Below, piece after piece: positions 7,144 to 13,538 of a stretch of DNA of 19,997 nucleotides. The notes beneath the pieces were generated by a model that saw only the letters and a list, made by a program, of their open reading frames with translations, was not told the DNA's origin and made no database searches. The stretch comes from Bacteroidales bacterium UBA4070 (GTDB lineage: Bacteria; Bacteroidota; Bacteroidia; Bacteroidales; VadinHA17): assembly GCA_002383485.1 (NCBI GenBank), contig DFYY01000045.1, positions 1 through 19,997 of the forward strand, written 5' to 3'. The translations under genes were made by a program, and so were the position numbers. Position 1 is the first letter of the stretch, and every line of letters starts with the position of its first letter.

Positions 7144-7161
7144 TCAAAAGTTGTGCCAAAA
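7144..7161 (-). promoter_or_regulatory. Sigma-54-like promoter of paralogue 2
   Basis: Minus strand TTTTGGCACAACTTTTGA aligns base for base with the element of paralogue 1. The GG is 10 nt from the -12 dinucleotide, which here is GA instead of GC. Distance to the start codon is 44 nt. An inverted repeat TTAACA/TGTTAA (7175-7180 and 7188-7193) lies just upstream and could bind an activator. Confidence 0.55.
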
Positions 7162-7193
7162 ATGTGAAAAAGTGTTAACAGACTTATTGTTAA

Positions 7194-7274
7194 GGCAATA
7201 GGCAATAGTCGTAAACCCGATAGTCGTAAAGTCGAAAGCCGAAAGTCTGAAGGATTTGCGAATTGCGATTAAGG
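7194..7274. repeat. Intergenic degenerate heptamer repeat tract
   Basis: The tract between paralogue 2 and the barrel gene is built from roughly 7-base units: GGCAATA twice, then variants such as GTCGTAA, AGTCGAA, AGCCGAA and AGTCTGA, and ATTTGCG/AATTGCG. The same words recur at 17354-17423 and 19899-19910. No coding or RNA feature is seen in this spacer. Confidence 0.6.
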
Positions 7275-7324
7275 ATTATATAAGAAATCGGAAATTGCAA
7301 TTATTATATTTTTACCATGACCTT

Positions 7325-7350
7325 AAGGACTTTACGGACTTTAAGGCTTC
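7325..7350. repeat. 9-base direct repeats at the 3' end of the barrel gene
   Basis: AAGGACTTT, ACGGACTTT and AAGGCTTCT follow each other. The stop codon of the minus-strand barrel gene (TTA on plus at 7341-7343) lies inside them, so the repeat also encodes its last residues. Confidence 0.5.
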
Positions 7351-8363
7351 TGGAATATTTTGAAAATTGCCGAGAGGGAGAGAATGAATCCTTTCGGGGA
7401 GGGGTACGCAGGATCATTGTACAGGGGAAGGATATAGCTTGCTTCAGCTTCGAGCGACATGAAATCGAGGTTGAACGAGACGGGAAGTCCGAAATCGAGT
7501 TCCAGAAGACTGAAGGTCTCTGAGTAAACGGTTGTCAAAGCCGGCACCTCTGTTGTGATCGTTTCAGTTGTTGTTGTGGTAGTAGTAGTTGTTGTGGTTG
7601 TTGTTCCGGGTGTTGAACTGCCGGCAGATCCCTGTCCCAGTGTCTGTCCCGGGCTTGTTCCCTGCCCTGAACCTGTTGCTGCACCCGGACCGGTAGTTGT
7701 AGTGACGGTTACGGGTATGGTATAGGTCTGTGTCGTGGTTATCATCTCAGTGCCCTCGAAAGTCTGAAGTGTGCCCAGGGTACCGATGAGTACGTTGACA
7801 TATGGCTGGAATGAAACAGTGGCTTTTTTCCTGAAAAAACCCGGCGTCTCAAAGTATCTCGAGTTCCTGATCTGCAGATATGTGGGCGGCTCCTTCATGA
7901 CAAACCCCCCGTATGAAACCTCTGTGTACAGAATCTTCCAGTCGGCACCCAGCTTCACATCGGCATAATTGAAGCTGCCAAAGAGTGTGTCCGTGAGTTC
8001 AGGCCTGACCATATATCTGTAGATGCCCGCCGACATGTCAAGCCACTTGAAAATATCCTCGCTGTATGTGAGTGAAGCGCTGTAGAATGAGGGGGATGAA
8101 GGGTTTATGCCGGGCAGGTAGAACGTGCCCCCCGTGAGGTAAAATTTTTCAAAGAGTGACCAGGTTGCCGCACCATATATATATGGCTGGTTCTGTGAGA
8201 TAGTGGATCCGAGATAAATCATGTTGCTGCCGTATCCGGTACCGGCGTAGAGGGCCTGTTTATCGGTCTTCTGAACGGCAGTGGTTGTATCGCTCTGCGC
8301 GAATGAACCAACCTTTGGAAAGAGAAGGATCAGCAAGAATATCTGTAGTCTGTTTATGAGCAT
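7341..8363 (-). CDS. Outer-membrane-barrel-like protein with poly-Thr loop
   Basis: A 340-residue protein of unknown function with a signal peptide (MLINRLQIFLLILLFPKVGSFA, then QSD). The body has alternating hydrophobic/aromatic segments typical of outer membrane beta-barrels (YLGSTISQNQPYIYGAATWS, KLGADWKILYTEVSYGGFVM, LDFGLPVSFNLDFMSLEAEA), and the last strand ends GFILSLSAIFKIF. Between about residues 213 and 270 is a low-complexity insert rich in Thr, Gly and Ser, including 13 consecutive Thr; it would be a long loop between strands. The normal barrel end (Phe) is followed by QKP, encoded within an intergenic repeat. The -7 box CAAAATTA (8392-8399 on plus) gives it its own promoter. No family name is recognised; confidence is high that it is a real exported protein and moderate for the barrel. 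Confidence 0.8.
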   Translation of the reverse strand: MLINRLQIFLLILLFPKVGSFAQSDTTTAVQKTDKQALYAGTGYGSNMIYLGSTISQNQPYIYGAATWSLFEKFYLTGGTFYLPGINPSSPSFYSASLTYSEDIFKWLDMSAGIYRYMVRPELTDTLFGSFNYADVKLGADWKILYTEVSYGGFVMKEPPTYLQIRNSRYFETPGFFRKKATVSFQPYVNVLIGTLGTLQTFEGTEMITTTQTYTIPVTVTTTTGPGAATGSGQGTSPGQTLGQGSAGSSTPGTTTTTTTTTTTTTETITTEVPALTTVYSETFSLLELDFGLPVSFNLDFMSLEAEASYILPLYNDPAYPSPKGFILSLSAIFKIFQKP

Positions 8364-8391
8364 AAATCTTTTGTGACGGCCACAACGAGGA

Positions 8392-8399
8392 CAAAATTA
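8392..8399 (-). promoter_or_regulatory. Promoter (-7 box) of the barrel gene
   Basis: Minus strand TAATTTTG is a perfect TAnnTTTG box 28 nt upstream of the start codon. The -33 region has only an A/T-rich near match. Confidence 0.5.
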
Positions 8400-8488
8400 C
8401 ACTTAAAACAATGAAGTTTAAATGAAGAAATCACTAATCCGTCCGAGCCAGGATGAAAGGGTCATGCCAGGGTTTCAGCTACTATGTC

Positions 8489-9049
8489 TCAATCAGCAAT
8501 CCCTGTTTTTGCTTCGATGCAACGGATGAGTTCGCCGGTGAACCTGGCGGCCCGTTTGATCATCGCGTCAGGGTCAGCCGGGCGGCCCTGCTCGTCAAAG
8601 GCCTCGTCGACACGCGGTACTGGATGCATCACCGGGACGGTCCATGCACCTGTTTTCCAGAGGGTAAACTGAAGTGAGGTAATTACCTGAGTCCCGCCAA
8701 AGGGGCCGTCAGAAACCGAGGAGATGGCCACCGGCTTGCCCCGCCACTCGTCGGTCAGCAGGTCGATCACATTCTTCAGGCTGGCCGGGTAGCCGCCGTT
8801 GTATTCCGGCGTAATGATGATGATACCGTCAGCCGACCTGATCTTCCCGGCAAACTCCTGTGCTTCCGGCAAGGGGTTCTCCTGCTTTTTCAGTCTCTCA
8901 TCGAAGAGAGGGAAGCGGTATTCCGCCAGGTCAAGAATTTCAGTTGTGGCCAGGTTGTTTTCTTCGATATAGGATTTAAACCACAGTGCCACCCGGTGGC
9001 TCTTCCTGCCCCGTCTTATACTGGGGCTGATGATTGCGATCTTTTTCAT
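8489..9049 (-). CDS. NADPH-dependent FMN reductase-like flavoprotein
   Basis: A 186-residue flavodoxin-fold protein of the NADPH-dependent FMN reductase/azoreductase (NAD(P)H:quinone reductase) group. Evidence: an N-terminal strand and phosphate-binding loop (KKIAIISPSIRRGRKSHR), and the signature ITPEYNGGYPASLKNVIDLL, matching the family PEYN-x-x-x-P-x-x-LKNxID motif that contacts flavin. It has no signal peptide, so it is cytosolic and probably reduces flavins, quinones or similar acceptors. The ATG at 9049 is chosen because MKKIAIIS is the usual family start; an in-frame TTG at 9058 would only add MAH. Length is normal for the family. It lies upstream of the barrel gene on the same strand, but a separate promoter before that gene argues against tight coupling. 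Confidence 0.88.
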   Translation of the reverse strand: MKKIAIISPSIRRGRKSHRVALWFKSYIEENNLATTEILDLAEYRFPLFDERLKKQENPLPEAQEFAGKIRSADGIIIITPEYNGGYPASLKNVIDLLTDEWRGKPVAISSVSDGPFGGTQVITSLQFTLWKTGAWTVPVMHPVPRVDEAFDEQGRPADPDAMIKRAARFTGELIRCIEAKTGIAD

Positions 9050-9134
9050 ATGTGCCAATATACCAATTTATTTCAATACCTGGCCTGTGGCAGGGGTCAG
9101 AAGCACTTCCCGGTCAGTCATCTCACCCTAACTG

Positions 9135-9166
9135 TTTGCAGGGTTCGTAAAATTGTGTATCTTTGC
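9135..9166 (+). promoter_or_regulatory. Promoter of the rhlE-like helicase operon
   Basis: TTTG (9135-9138), a 19-nt spacer and TATCTTTG (9158-9165) followed by C match the Bacteroidota -33/-7 consensus perfectly. Transcription would begin near 9172, leaving an unusually long leader of about 170 nt before the ATG at 9341. Confidence 0.75.
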
Positions 9167-9171
9167 ACCCA

Positions 9172-9340
9172 TTCTGGCATAAGTTAGATCTGTATAGACC
9201 GCGAATCTCACGGACAGTTTTCAGAGATCCTTTCTACCACCACTAGTTTACGCATAGACATTTTTCGCCATAAGAACATTACCATTTTGAACAGATATCT
9301 GGTTAATGAGTATTCAGCGGCATTAACCAATTAATTCATA
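9172..9340 (+). promoter_or_regulatory. Long structured 5' leader of the helicase operon
   Basis: The roughly 170-nt untranslated leader has two places with clear pairing. In the first, GATCT (9187-9191) and AGATC (9225-9229) enclose CTGT/ACAG and CCG/CGG pairs. The second is a perfect 8-bp stem GGTTAATG/CATTAACC at 9301-9308 and 9321-9328, 12 nt upstream of the start codon. Long leaders on cold-inducible helicase and csp genes are known to act in temperature control; that role here is inference. Confidence 0.5.
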
Positions 9341-10546
9341 ATGGAATACAGAAAAGATCCACGAAAAAGGAATAACAGACCCTTCAATCACGGAAAAAAG
9401 GAAACAGCGAACTTCAAAAACAGGAAAAAAATCAGCACAAAGGAACTCCCCCCGGAGAGCTTCATCAGGAAGGCAATTCCTGTTGAAGAGACTATGTACA
9501 GGCCAGGGAGATTAATCAGTGAACTTCCCGTTGACGGTTCGATACTGCATAATCTCAAGAAAAAGGGTTACGAACTGCCTACTGAGATCCAGGACAAGAC
9601 CCTGGAAGCAATCCTCGAAGGACGCAATCTGATTGGTCTGGCACAGACCGGAACCGGCAAAACAGGCGCGTTTCTCATACCGCTTATACACAATTTATTA
9701 AGAAAGGATGCCTCCAAACATGTACTGGTGGTCTCGCCGACGCGTGAGCTTGCCCTGCAGACTGACAGCGAGTTCAGGAGCATAGCCAGCGGGTTGAAGC
9801 TTTACAGCACCTGTATTATCGGGGGCACGAGTGTCAGGCGTGATATTGAGAATCTGAGAAGACCAGGGCACATTATAATAGGTACTCCGGGCCGCCTGGC
9901 CGACATGGTCCGTCAGGGCGCCCTTGACCTCAGGAGATTCTCCGTACTTGTGCTGGATGAGTTTGACAGGCTGCTCGATATGGGTTTTGCACCCGAGATT
10001 GAGAGGCTGGTGGGTGGCATGAGCCGGCGCAACCAGACTGTGCTCTTCTCGGCTACTGAGGACAAAAGCCAGCAGCGGATAATTGACGGCCTGGTTGAGA
10101 ATCCCTGCATTGTGAAGGTTCGTACCGGAAACATCAGCGCAGCCAACATTGAACAGGAGATTGTAAGCGTGAAGGATGGAGCGAAGAAGATCGAAGTACT
10201 CCTGGAAATGATGCGTGACGATTCATTTGAGAAAGTGCTTGTCTTCGTTGACACCAAGCGTGGTGTAAGCAGGATATGCCGCGATCTTCGCAAGGGCGGC
10301 ATCACGGCCGATGAGATACACGGCGACAAGTCACAGAACTACAGGATAAAAGCCCTGGAGTCATTCAGAAACCGCAAGATAAAGGTGCTTGTGGCGACAG
10401 ACGTAGCTGCAAGGGGACTCGACATCTCGCACGTGTCACATGTCATCAACTTCCAGCAGCCCAAGGACATGGAGAGTTACATCCACCGCATCGGCCGCAC
10501 TGGCAGGGCCGGGGCAAGCGGCAGGGCAATCACATTTGTTAACTGA
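9341..10546 (+). CDS. RhlE-like DEAD-box RNA helicase with DEFD motif II
   Basis: A 401-residue ATP-dependent RNA helicase. A basic N-terminal tail of about 45 residues (RKRNNRPFNHGKK) precedes the core. Motifs: Q motif GYELPTEIQ 76-84, I AQTGTGKT 101-108, Ia PTRELALQ 133-140, Ib TPGRL 182-186, II DEFD 206-209 (Ala replaced by Phe), III SAT 237-239, IV VFVDTK 301-306, V ARGLD 357-361 and VI HRIGRTGRAG 382-391. It ends right after the helicase core, with no C-terminal extension. The small basic gene 12 nt downstream resembles the N-terminus of Bacteroidota cold-shock proteins. With the long leader, this suggests a cold-shock RNA-remodelling operon. The Asp and Glu needed for ATP hydrolysis in motif II are kept, so activity is expected. 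Confidence 0.93.
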   Translation: MEYRKDPRKRNNRPFNHGKKETANFKNRKKISTKELPPESFIRKAIPVEETMYRPGRLISELPVDGSILHNLKKKGYELPTEIQDKTLEAILEGRNLIGLAQTGTGKTGAFLIPLIHNLLRKDASKHVLVVSPTRELALQTDSEFRSIASGLKLYSTCIIGGTSVRRDIENLRRPGHIIIGTPGRLADMVRQGALDLRRFSVLVLDEFDRLLDMGFAPEIERLVGGMSRRNQTVLFSATEDKSQQRIIDGLVENPCIVKVRTGNISAANIEQEIVSVKDGAKKIEVLLEMMRDDSFEKVLVFVDTKRGVSRICRDLRKGGITADEIHGDKSQNYRIKALESFRNRKIKVLVATDVAARGLDISHVSHVINFQQPKDMESYIHRIGRTGRAGASGRAITFVN

Positions 10547-10558
10547 AATCACTAATAT

Positions 10559-10786
10559 ATGGCAGGACCAAACAACAGTTACATTAAAAAGCAGAAGACC
10601 GAGAAGCGTCTGAAGAAGAGAAAAGAGAAGGAGCAGAAGAAGCAGTATCGCAAAGACAACTCTCCCGGTGGCGGGCTTGATAATATGATAGCCTATGTAG
10701 ACAAATTTGGCAACATTACATCAGAGCCGCCGGCAGATGATGTAGCCATTAAACCCGAGGAAGCAGAAAAGGCATCCGGCAGGTAA
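10559..10786 (+). CDS. Small basic protein like the N-terminal extension of cold-shock proteins
   Basis: A 75-residue protein. The first half is Lys/Arg-rich and probably helical (KKQKTEKRLKKRKEKEQKKQ); then comes GGGLDNMIAYVDKFGNITSEPP and an acidic end. From memory, Bacteroidota cold-shock-domain proteins begin with just such a basic stretch followed by DDMIAYVDENGxIxxTPPDP, and then carry the OB-fold domain. Here the frame ends before any such domain. The terminator and the convergent gene leave no room for one, so the gene is complete and not frameshifted. It is cotranscribed with the helicase (12-nt gap). It probably binds RNA, or contacts the helicase or ribosome through its basic part (inference). 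Confidence 0.75.
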   Translation: MAGPNNSYIKKQKTEKRLKKRKEKEQKKQYRKDNSPGGGLDNMIAYVDKFGNITSEPPADDVAIKPEEAEKASGR

Positions 10787-10797
10787 TTGCCGGATGC
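10772..10797. terminator. Bidirectional terminator between convergent genes
   Basis: GCATCCGGCA-N6-TGCCGGATGC is a perfect 10-bp stem. The stop codon of the small basic gene (10784-10786) lies in its loop. On the minus strand it is followed by CTTTTCTGCTT, a good tail for the redoxin gene ending at 10808. On the plus strand the tail is weaker (tatcctttaa). Confidence 0.8.
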
Positions 10798-10807
10798 TAT
10801 CCTTTAA

Positions 10808-11416
10808 TCAGCCCTTTTTCCACTTGATGCCGCAGCCAACTGCCTTCGTGCCCGCAACGGCAACAGGCTGACCCTTCAGAATGCTGTTCAGAGCATCCTC
10901 GGCATATTTCTTATCCGCTGCAGAAGCATCATCGGCATTGTTGTCGATGGCACCCACATAATCCACAACCAGTTTGCCGTCCCTCCGTGAGAGGATATAA
11001 ATGTGAGGAGTGTTCGTAGCACCGTACTTGCGGGCAATCTCCTGGGTCTCGTCAAAAAGGTATTCGAATTTGTAGTTTAGTTTAGCTGCGGTCTCTTTCA
11101 TCTTGTCGTATGAGTCGCCCGGAGAGACAGCCGGATCAATCGCGTTTATTGCAATCACAGGATATCCCTTTGAAGCATATTTTGCATGCAGATACTGCAG
11201 GCGCTGGTCATACTTCTTGACTACCGGGCAGGTGTTGCACCAGAATGCCACTATGAATCCGTCAGCATCCTTAATGTCAGCAAGCGATACAATCTCACCC
11301 TTCACATTTTTCAGCTTAAAGTCAGATGCAATGTCGCCTGCCTTGTACTGCGACTGTGCATTCAGTAGGCCCGTCATCATCAGGGCCGCAAATGCTGTAA
11401 AAAGGTACTTCTTCAT
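10808..11416 (-). CDS. Secreted thioredoxin-fold redoxin (peroxiredoxin-like)
   Basis: A 202-residue exported protein with a signal peptide (MKKYLFTAFAALMMTGLLNA, then QS). It has an AhpC/TSA-redoxin domain: Gly-Asp-x-Ala-x-x-Phe start (GDIASDFKL), the redox motif FWCNTCPVVKKYD with Cys60 and Cys63, and the cis-Pro region TNTPHIYILS. Near the C-terminus is AVGCGIKWK with Cys195, a conserved feature of this redoxin subgroup as I recall it. It probably acts as a periplasmic thiol-disulfide reductase or thiol peroxidase. Its start lies 21 nt after the stop of the TlpA-like gene, so the two form an operon. Confidence 0.9.
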   Translation of the reverse strand: MKKYLFTAFAALMMTGLLNAQSQYKAGDIASDFKLKNVKGEIVSLADIKDADGFIVAFWCNTCPVVKKYDQRLQYLHAKYASKGYPVIAINAIDPAVSPGDSYDKMKETAAKLNYKFEYLFDETQEIARKYGATNTPHIYILSRRDGKLVVDYVGAIDNNADDASAADKKYAEDALNSILKGQPVAVAGTKAVGCGIKWKKG

Positions 11417-11437
11417 TTACTATCGATTTATTTGTTA

Positions 11438-11920
11438 TTATTTGTATTTGGTTATCAGATCTCTAAGTTCTTTTTCGGTCAGCTCGGTGGGATGAAAATA
11501 TTTCGTCTTTCCTGAATTGTTGAAGAAAAGGGTCACGGGTATATTGCCCTGCCAGCCTGCATCAACCTTCTCTATCCAGCTGTTGTAGTCGAGGTTTGTC
11601 ATGGCCTTTACCTCGGCGGTTATCTTGTTTTTTTCCAGGAAGGGGATCAGTTTGGTTTCAATCTGGCTGGGAAAATCGAGGCTGATGAGAATGAATTTGA
11701 CTCCCTTGTCCCTGAATTCTTTTGAAAGCTTCTCGAAGTAAGGCAGTTCCGTAACGCACGGCGGGCACCATGTAGCCCAGAAATTGACCACGTGCAGCTG
11801 GTCAGCCGGACTGGCCAGGATCCTTTCGAGTTCCGGGATCCCGATCTTTTCGATCTTCTGCGCCGTGGCGGACGCCAGGCCGATTGTAATTGATATTAAT
11901 AATGCCAGTAATAATCTCAT
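11438..11920 (-). CDS. TlpA/ResA-like periplasmic thioredoxin
   Basis: A 160-residue protein with an N-terminal signal peptide (MRLLLALLISITIGLASATA, then QK). The TlpA-like thioredoxin fold has the active site FWATWCPPCVTELP with Cys52 and Cys55, and a cis-proline loop GNIPVTLFF (Pro128). Such proteins reduce disulfides in periplasmic clients, for example in cytochrome c maturation or partner redoxins. First gene of a two-gene operon with the redoxin at 10808-11416, which may be its redox partner (inference). Confidence 0.92.
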   Translation of the reverse strand: MRLLLALLISITIGLASATAQKIEKIGIPELERILASPADQLHVVNFWATWCPPCVTELPYFEKLSKEFRDKGVKFILISLDFPSQIETKLIPFLEKNKITAEVKAMTNLDYNSWIEKVDAGWQGNIPVTLFFNNSGKTKYFHPTELTEKELRDLITKYK

Positions 11921-11950
11921 TGCTTAACAACATTTTGACTTACTTGTATG

Positions 11951-11976
11951 AAACAATTGCATTTCATAAATTGTTT
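11951..11976. promoter_or_regulatory. Inverted repeat upstream of the redoxin operon
   Basis: AAACAATT (11951-11958) and AATTGTTT (11969-11976) are a perfect 8-bp inverted repeat centred about 43 nt upstream of the TlpA-like start. An overlapping ATGAAA/TTTCAT pair is also present. It is placed where an operator or a leader hairpin could act. Confidence 0.4.
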
Positions 11977-12195
11977 ACGATTCCTGTGAAGCACGTTCCT
12001 TTCCGCTTCGTCTATAAGGTGTAACACTAAAATCCAACTCACAAAAAGAACAAAACCTGTTGTGACTCTTTCCCTGTCAATTATGACTCTGATTATTACT
12101 CTGCTCCTGTAACGGGGTGGCCGTACGACAGAGGCTAAAAGAATAAAGTAGGCGTTAATAAAATGTTATTGGGAGTGGCTGATCTCAGACAGCCA

Positions 12196-12275
12196 GGTTA
12201 AAAAATCTTAACAGTTCAGGCAGCAGGCCGCATCGGGTTAAAAAAAACATAACTTTAACCGCGCTATTTTAACCC
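12196..12275. promoter_or_regulatory. Four GGTTAAA boxes before the hydrolase operon
   Basis: GGTTAAA occurs at 12196-12202 and 12236-12242. Its complement TTTAACC occurs at 12254-12260 and, within TTTTAACCC, at 12267-12275. GGGTTAAAA (12235-12243) and TTTTAACCC (12267-12275) form a perfect 9-bp inverted repeat. A -7-like box TAACTTTA (12250-12257) lies between the arms, 20 nt before the ATG. The arrangement suggests an operator over a promoter. Confidence 0.45.
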
Positions 12276-12277
12276 CT

Positions 12278-13510
12278 ATGAAGAAACTGACAGTTATTGC
12301 CATTCTTTTAGCATTGGCCGGAGCCAGCGGCGAAGTCTGGTCATGCACAACCTTCCTGATGTCAGGGAAACACACCCCTGACGGCAGACCATTGCTCTTC
12401 AAGAACCGGGATACCGGCACACTTGACAATGCACTGGTTTATTTCACTGACGGCAAGTACGATTATATCGGTATTGTCGATTCAAAGGAATCGTGGAAGC
12501 GTGAGGTCTGGGGCGGCTTAAACTCCGCCGGATTCGCCATCATGAACACCGCCGCCTATAACAACAATACAGGTGACACCACGAAACTGTCTGACCGTGA
12601 GGGTGAGGTGATGAAGATGGCACTTGCCACCTGCGCCACGCTGGCCGATTTCGAGAAGATGCTGACCGGAATGCCTAAGCCTATCGGGGTGGACGCCAAC
12701 TTCGGGGTGATTGATGCACATGGCGGTGCCGCATACTACGAGACCGGGAACTTCGGTTTCAAAAAGATTGATGCCAATGACCCGGCCATAGCACCCTTCG
12801 GCCTGCTCATCCGCACCAACCACTCATTCACCGGTAATCCGGAAGTAGGCTTCGGTTATATAAGGTATGCTGCCGCCAGTGAGGCTCTCAATACAGCTCT
12901 GGCTCAGAAGGAGCTTGATCCGCAGTATATCATCAACAATCTCTCGCGTAACCTGAACCACTCGCTCACCAAAATCAATCTTCGCGAAAATCTGCCGGCA
13001 AGTGCAGATGATGCAACCTTCACATACTTCGAGGACTACATTCCGCGTCCTTCGACCGCATCTGTGATGCTGGTGGTTGGCGCCGCAAAGGGTGAAGACC
13101 CTGCAAATGCAATGATGTGGACTCTCACGGGATTCCCGCTGACGACTGTTGCTGTCCCGGTATGGGTCAGTGCAGGCAGGGAGATGCCTGCGGTGGTGAG
13201 CATGAAGGATAACCTGCACGCACCTCTCTGCGATGCAGGGATGGCACTCAAGCGCCGGCTCTTCCCTATAAAAAGGGGCTCGGGCCCGAAATACCTGAAC
13301 GTGGCCATGCTTCTTAACCGTGAGAATACGGGTATACTTCAGAAGCTGGCCCCCGTTGAGAACGAGATATTCATCAGGACCGCACAGCTGGTAACAACCA
13401 TGCCCCCGAAGGGTAAGCAGCAGAAGGAAATGATCCTGGAGCACTATAAATGGATTGACAGCTATATAATACAGTCTTACAGGGAATTATTTGGTTTGGA
13501 AGTCAGATAG
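12278..13510 (+). CDS. Exported N-terminal-nucleophile hydrolase (C45/choloylglycine hydrolase-like)
   Basis: A 410-residue protein with a signal peptide whose predicted cleavage after Ser22 exposes Cys23 (VWS|CTTFLMSG), the expected N-terminal nucleophile. Supporting motifs: FKNRD (41-45), matching the Arg/Asp pair near the active site in bile-salt hydrolase and C45 acyltransferases; the WGGLNSAGFAIMN segment (78-90), like the family GxNxxGL motif; and RTNHS (179-183), which provides the usual Asn. It should cleave a linear amide or N-acyl bond in the periplasm. The substrate (acyl-amino acid, peptide or bile-salt-like conjugate) cannot be told. First gene of an operon with two M14 proteins (28-nt gap). 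A lipoprotein reading of Cys23 is less likely because Trp is at -2. Confidence 0.85.
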   Translation: MKKLTVIAILLALAGASGEVWSCTTFLMSGKHTPDGRPLLFKNRDTGTLDNALVYFTDGKYDYIGIVDSKESWKREVWGGLNSAGFAIMNTAAYNNNTGDTTKLSDREGEVMKMALATCATLADFEKMLTGMPKPIGVDANFGVIDAHGGAAYYETGNFGFKKIDANDPAIAPFGLLIRTNHSFTGNPEVGFGYIRYAAASEALNTALAQKELDPQYIINNLSRNLNHSLTKINLRENLPASADDATFTYFEDYIPRPSTASVMLVVGAAKGEDPANAMMWTLTGFPLTTVAVPVWVSAGREMPAVVSMKDNLHAPLCDAGMALKRRLFPIKRGSGPKYLNVAMLLNRENTGILQKLAPVENEIFIRTAQLVTTMPPKGKQQKEMILEHYKWIDSYIIQSYRELFGLEVR

Positions 13511-13538
13511 AGGATTTCGAGTAAATAAATCATCCGGA

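Larger units (their letters stand above)
11921..12277. other. Divergent intergenic region, no gene seen
   Basis: A 357-bp spacer between the TlpA-like gene (minus) and the Ntn hydrolase operon (plus). It holds the promoters of both, an AAACAATT/AATTGTTT inverted repeat (arms 11951-11958 and 11969-11976) near the redoxin side, and four GGTTAAA boxes on the hydrolase side. No convincing small ORF or RNA gene is seen from 11980 to 12190. Confidence 0.6.

Noticed and set aside
9047..9058. TTGGCAC before the FMN reductase read as a sigma-54 element
   Set aside because: It overlaps the start codon and no TTGC/TTGA lies at the required spacing.
13491..13538. Upstream TTG start for the zinc-less M14 protein
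   Set aside because: It overlaps the preceding gene and places 16 charged residues before an otherwise normal signal peptide that starts at ATG 13539.
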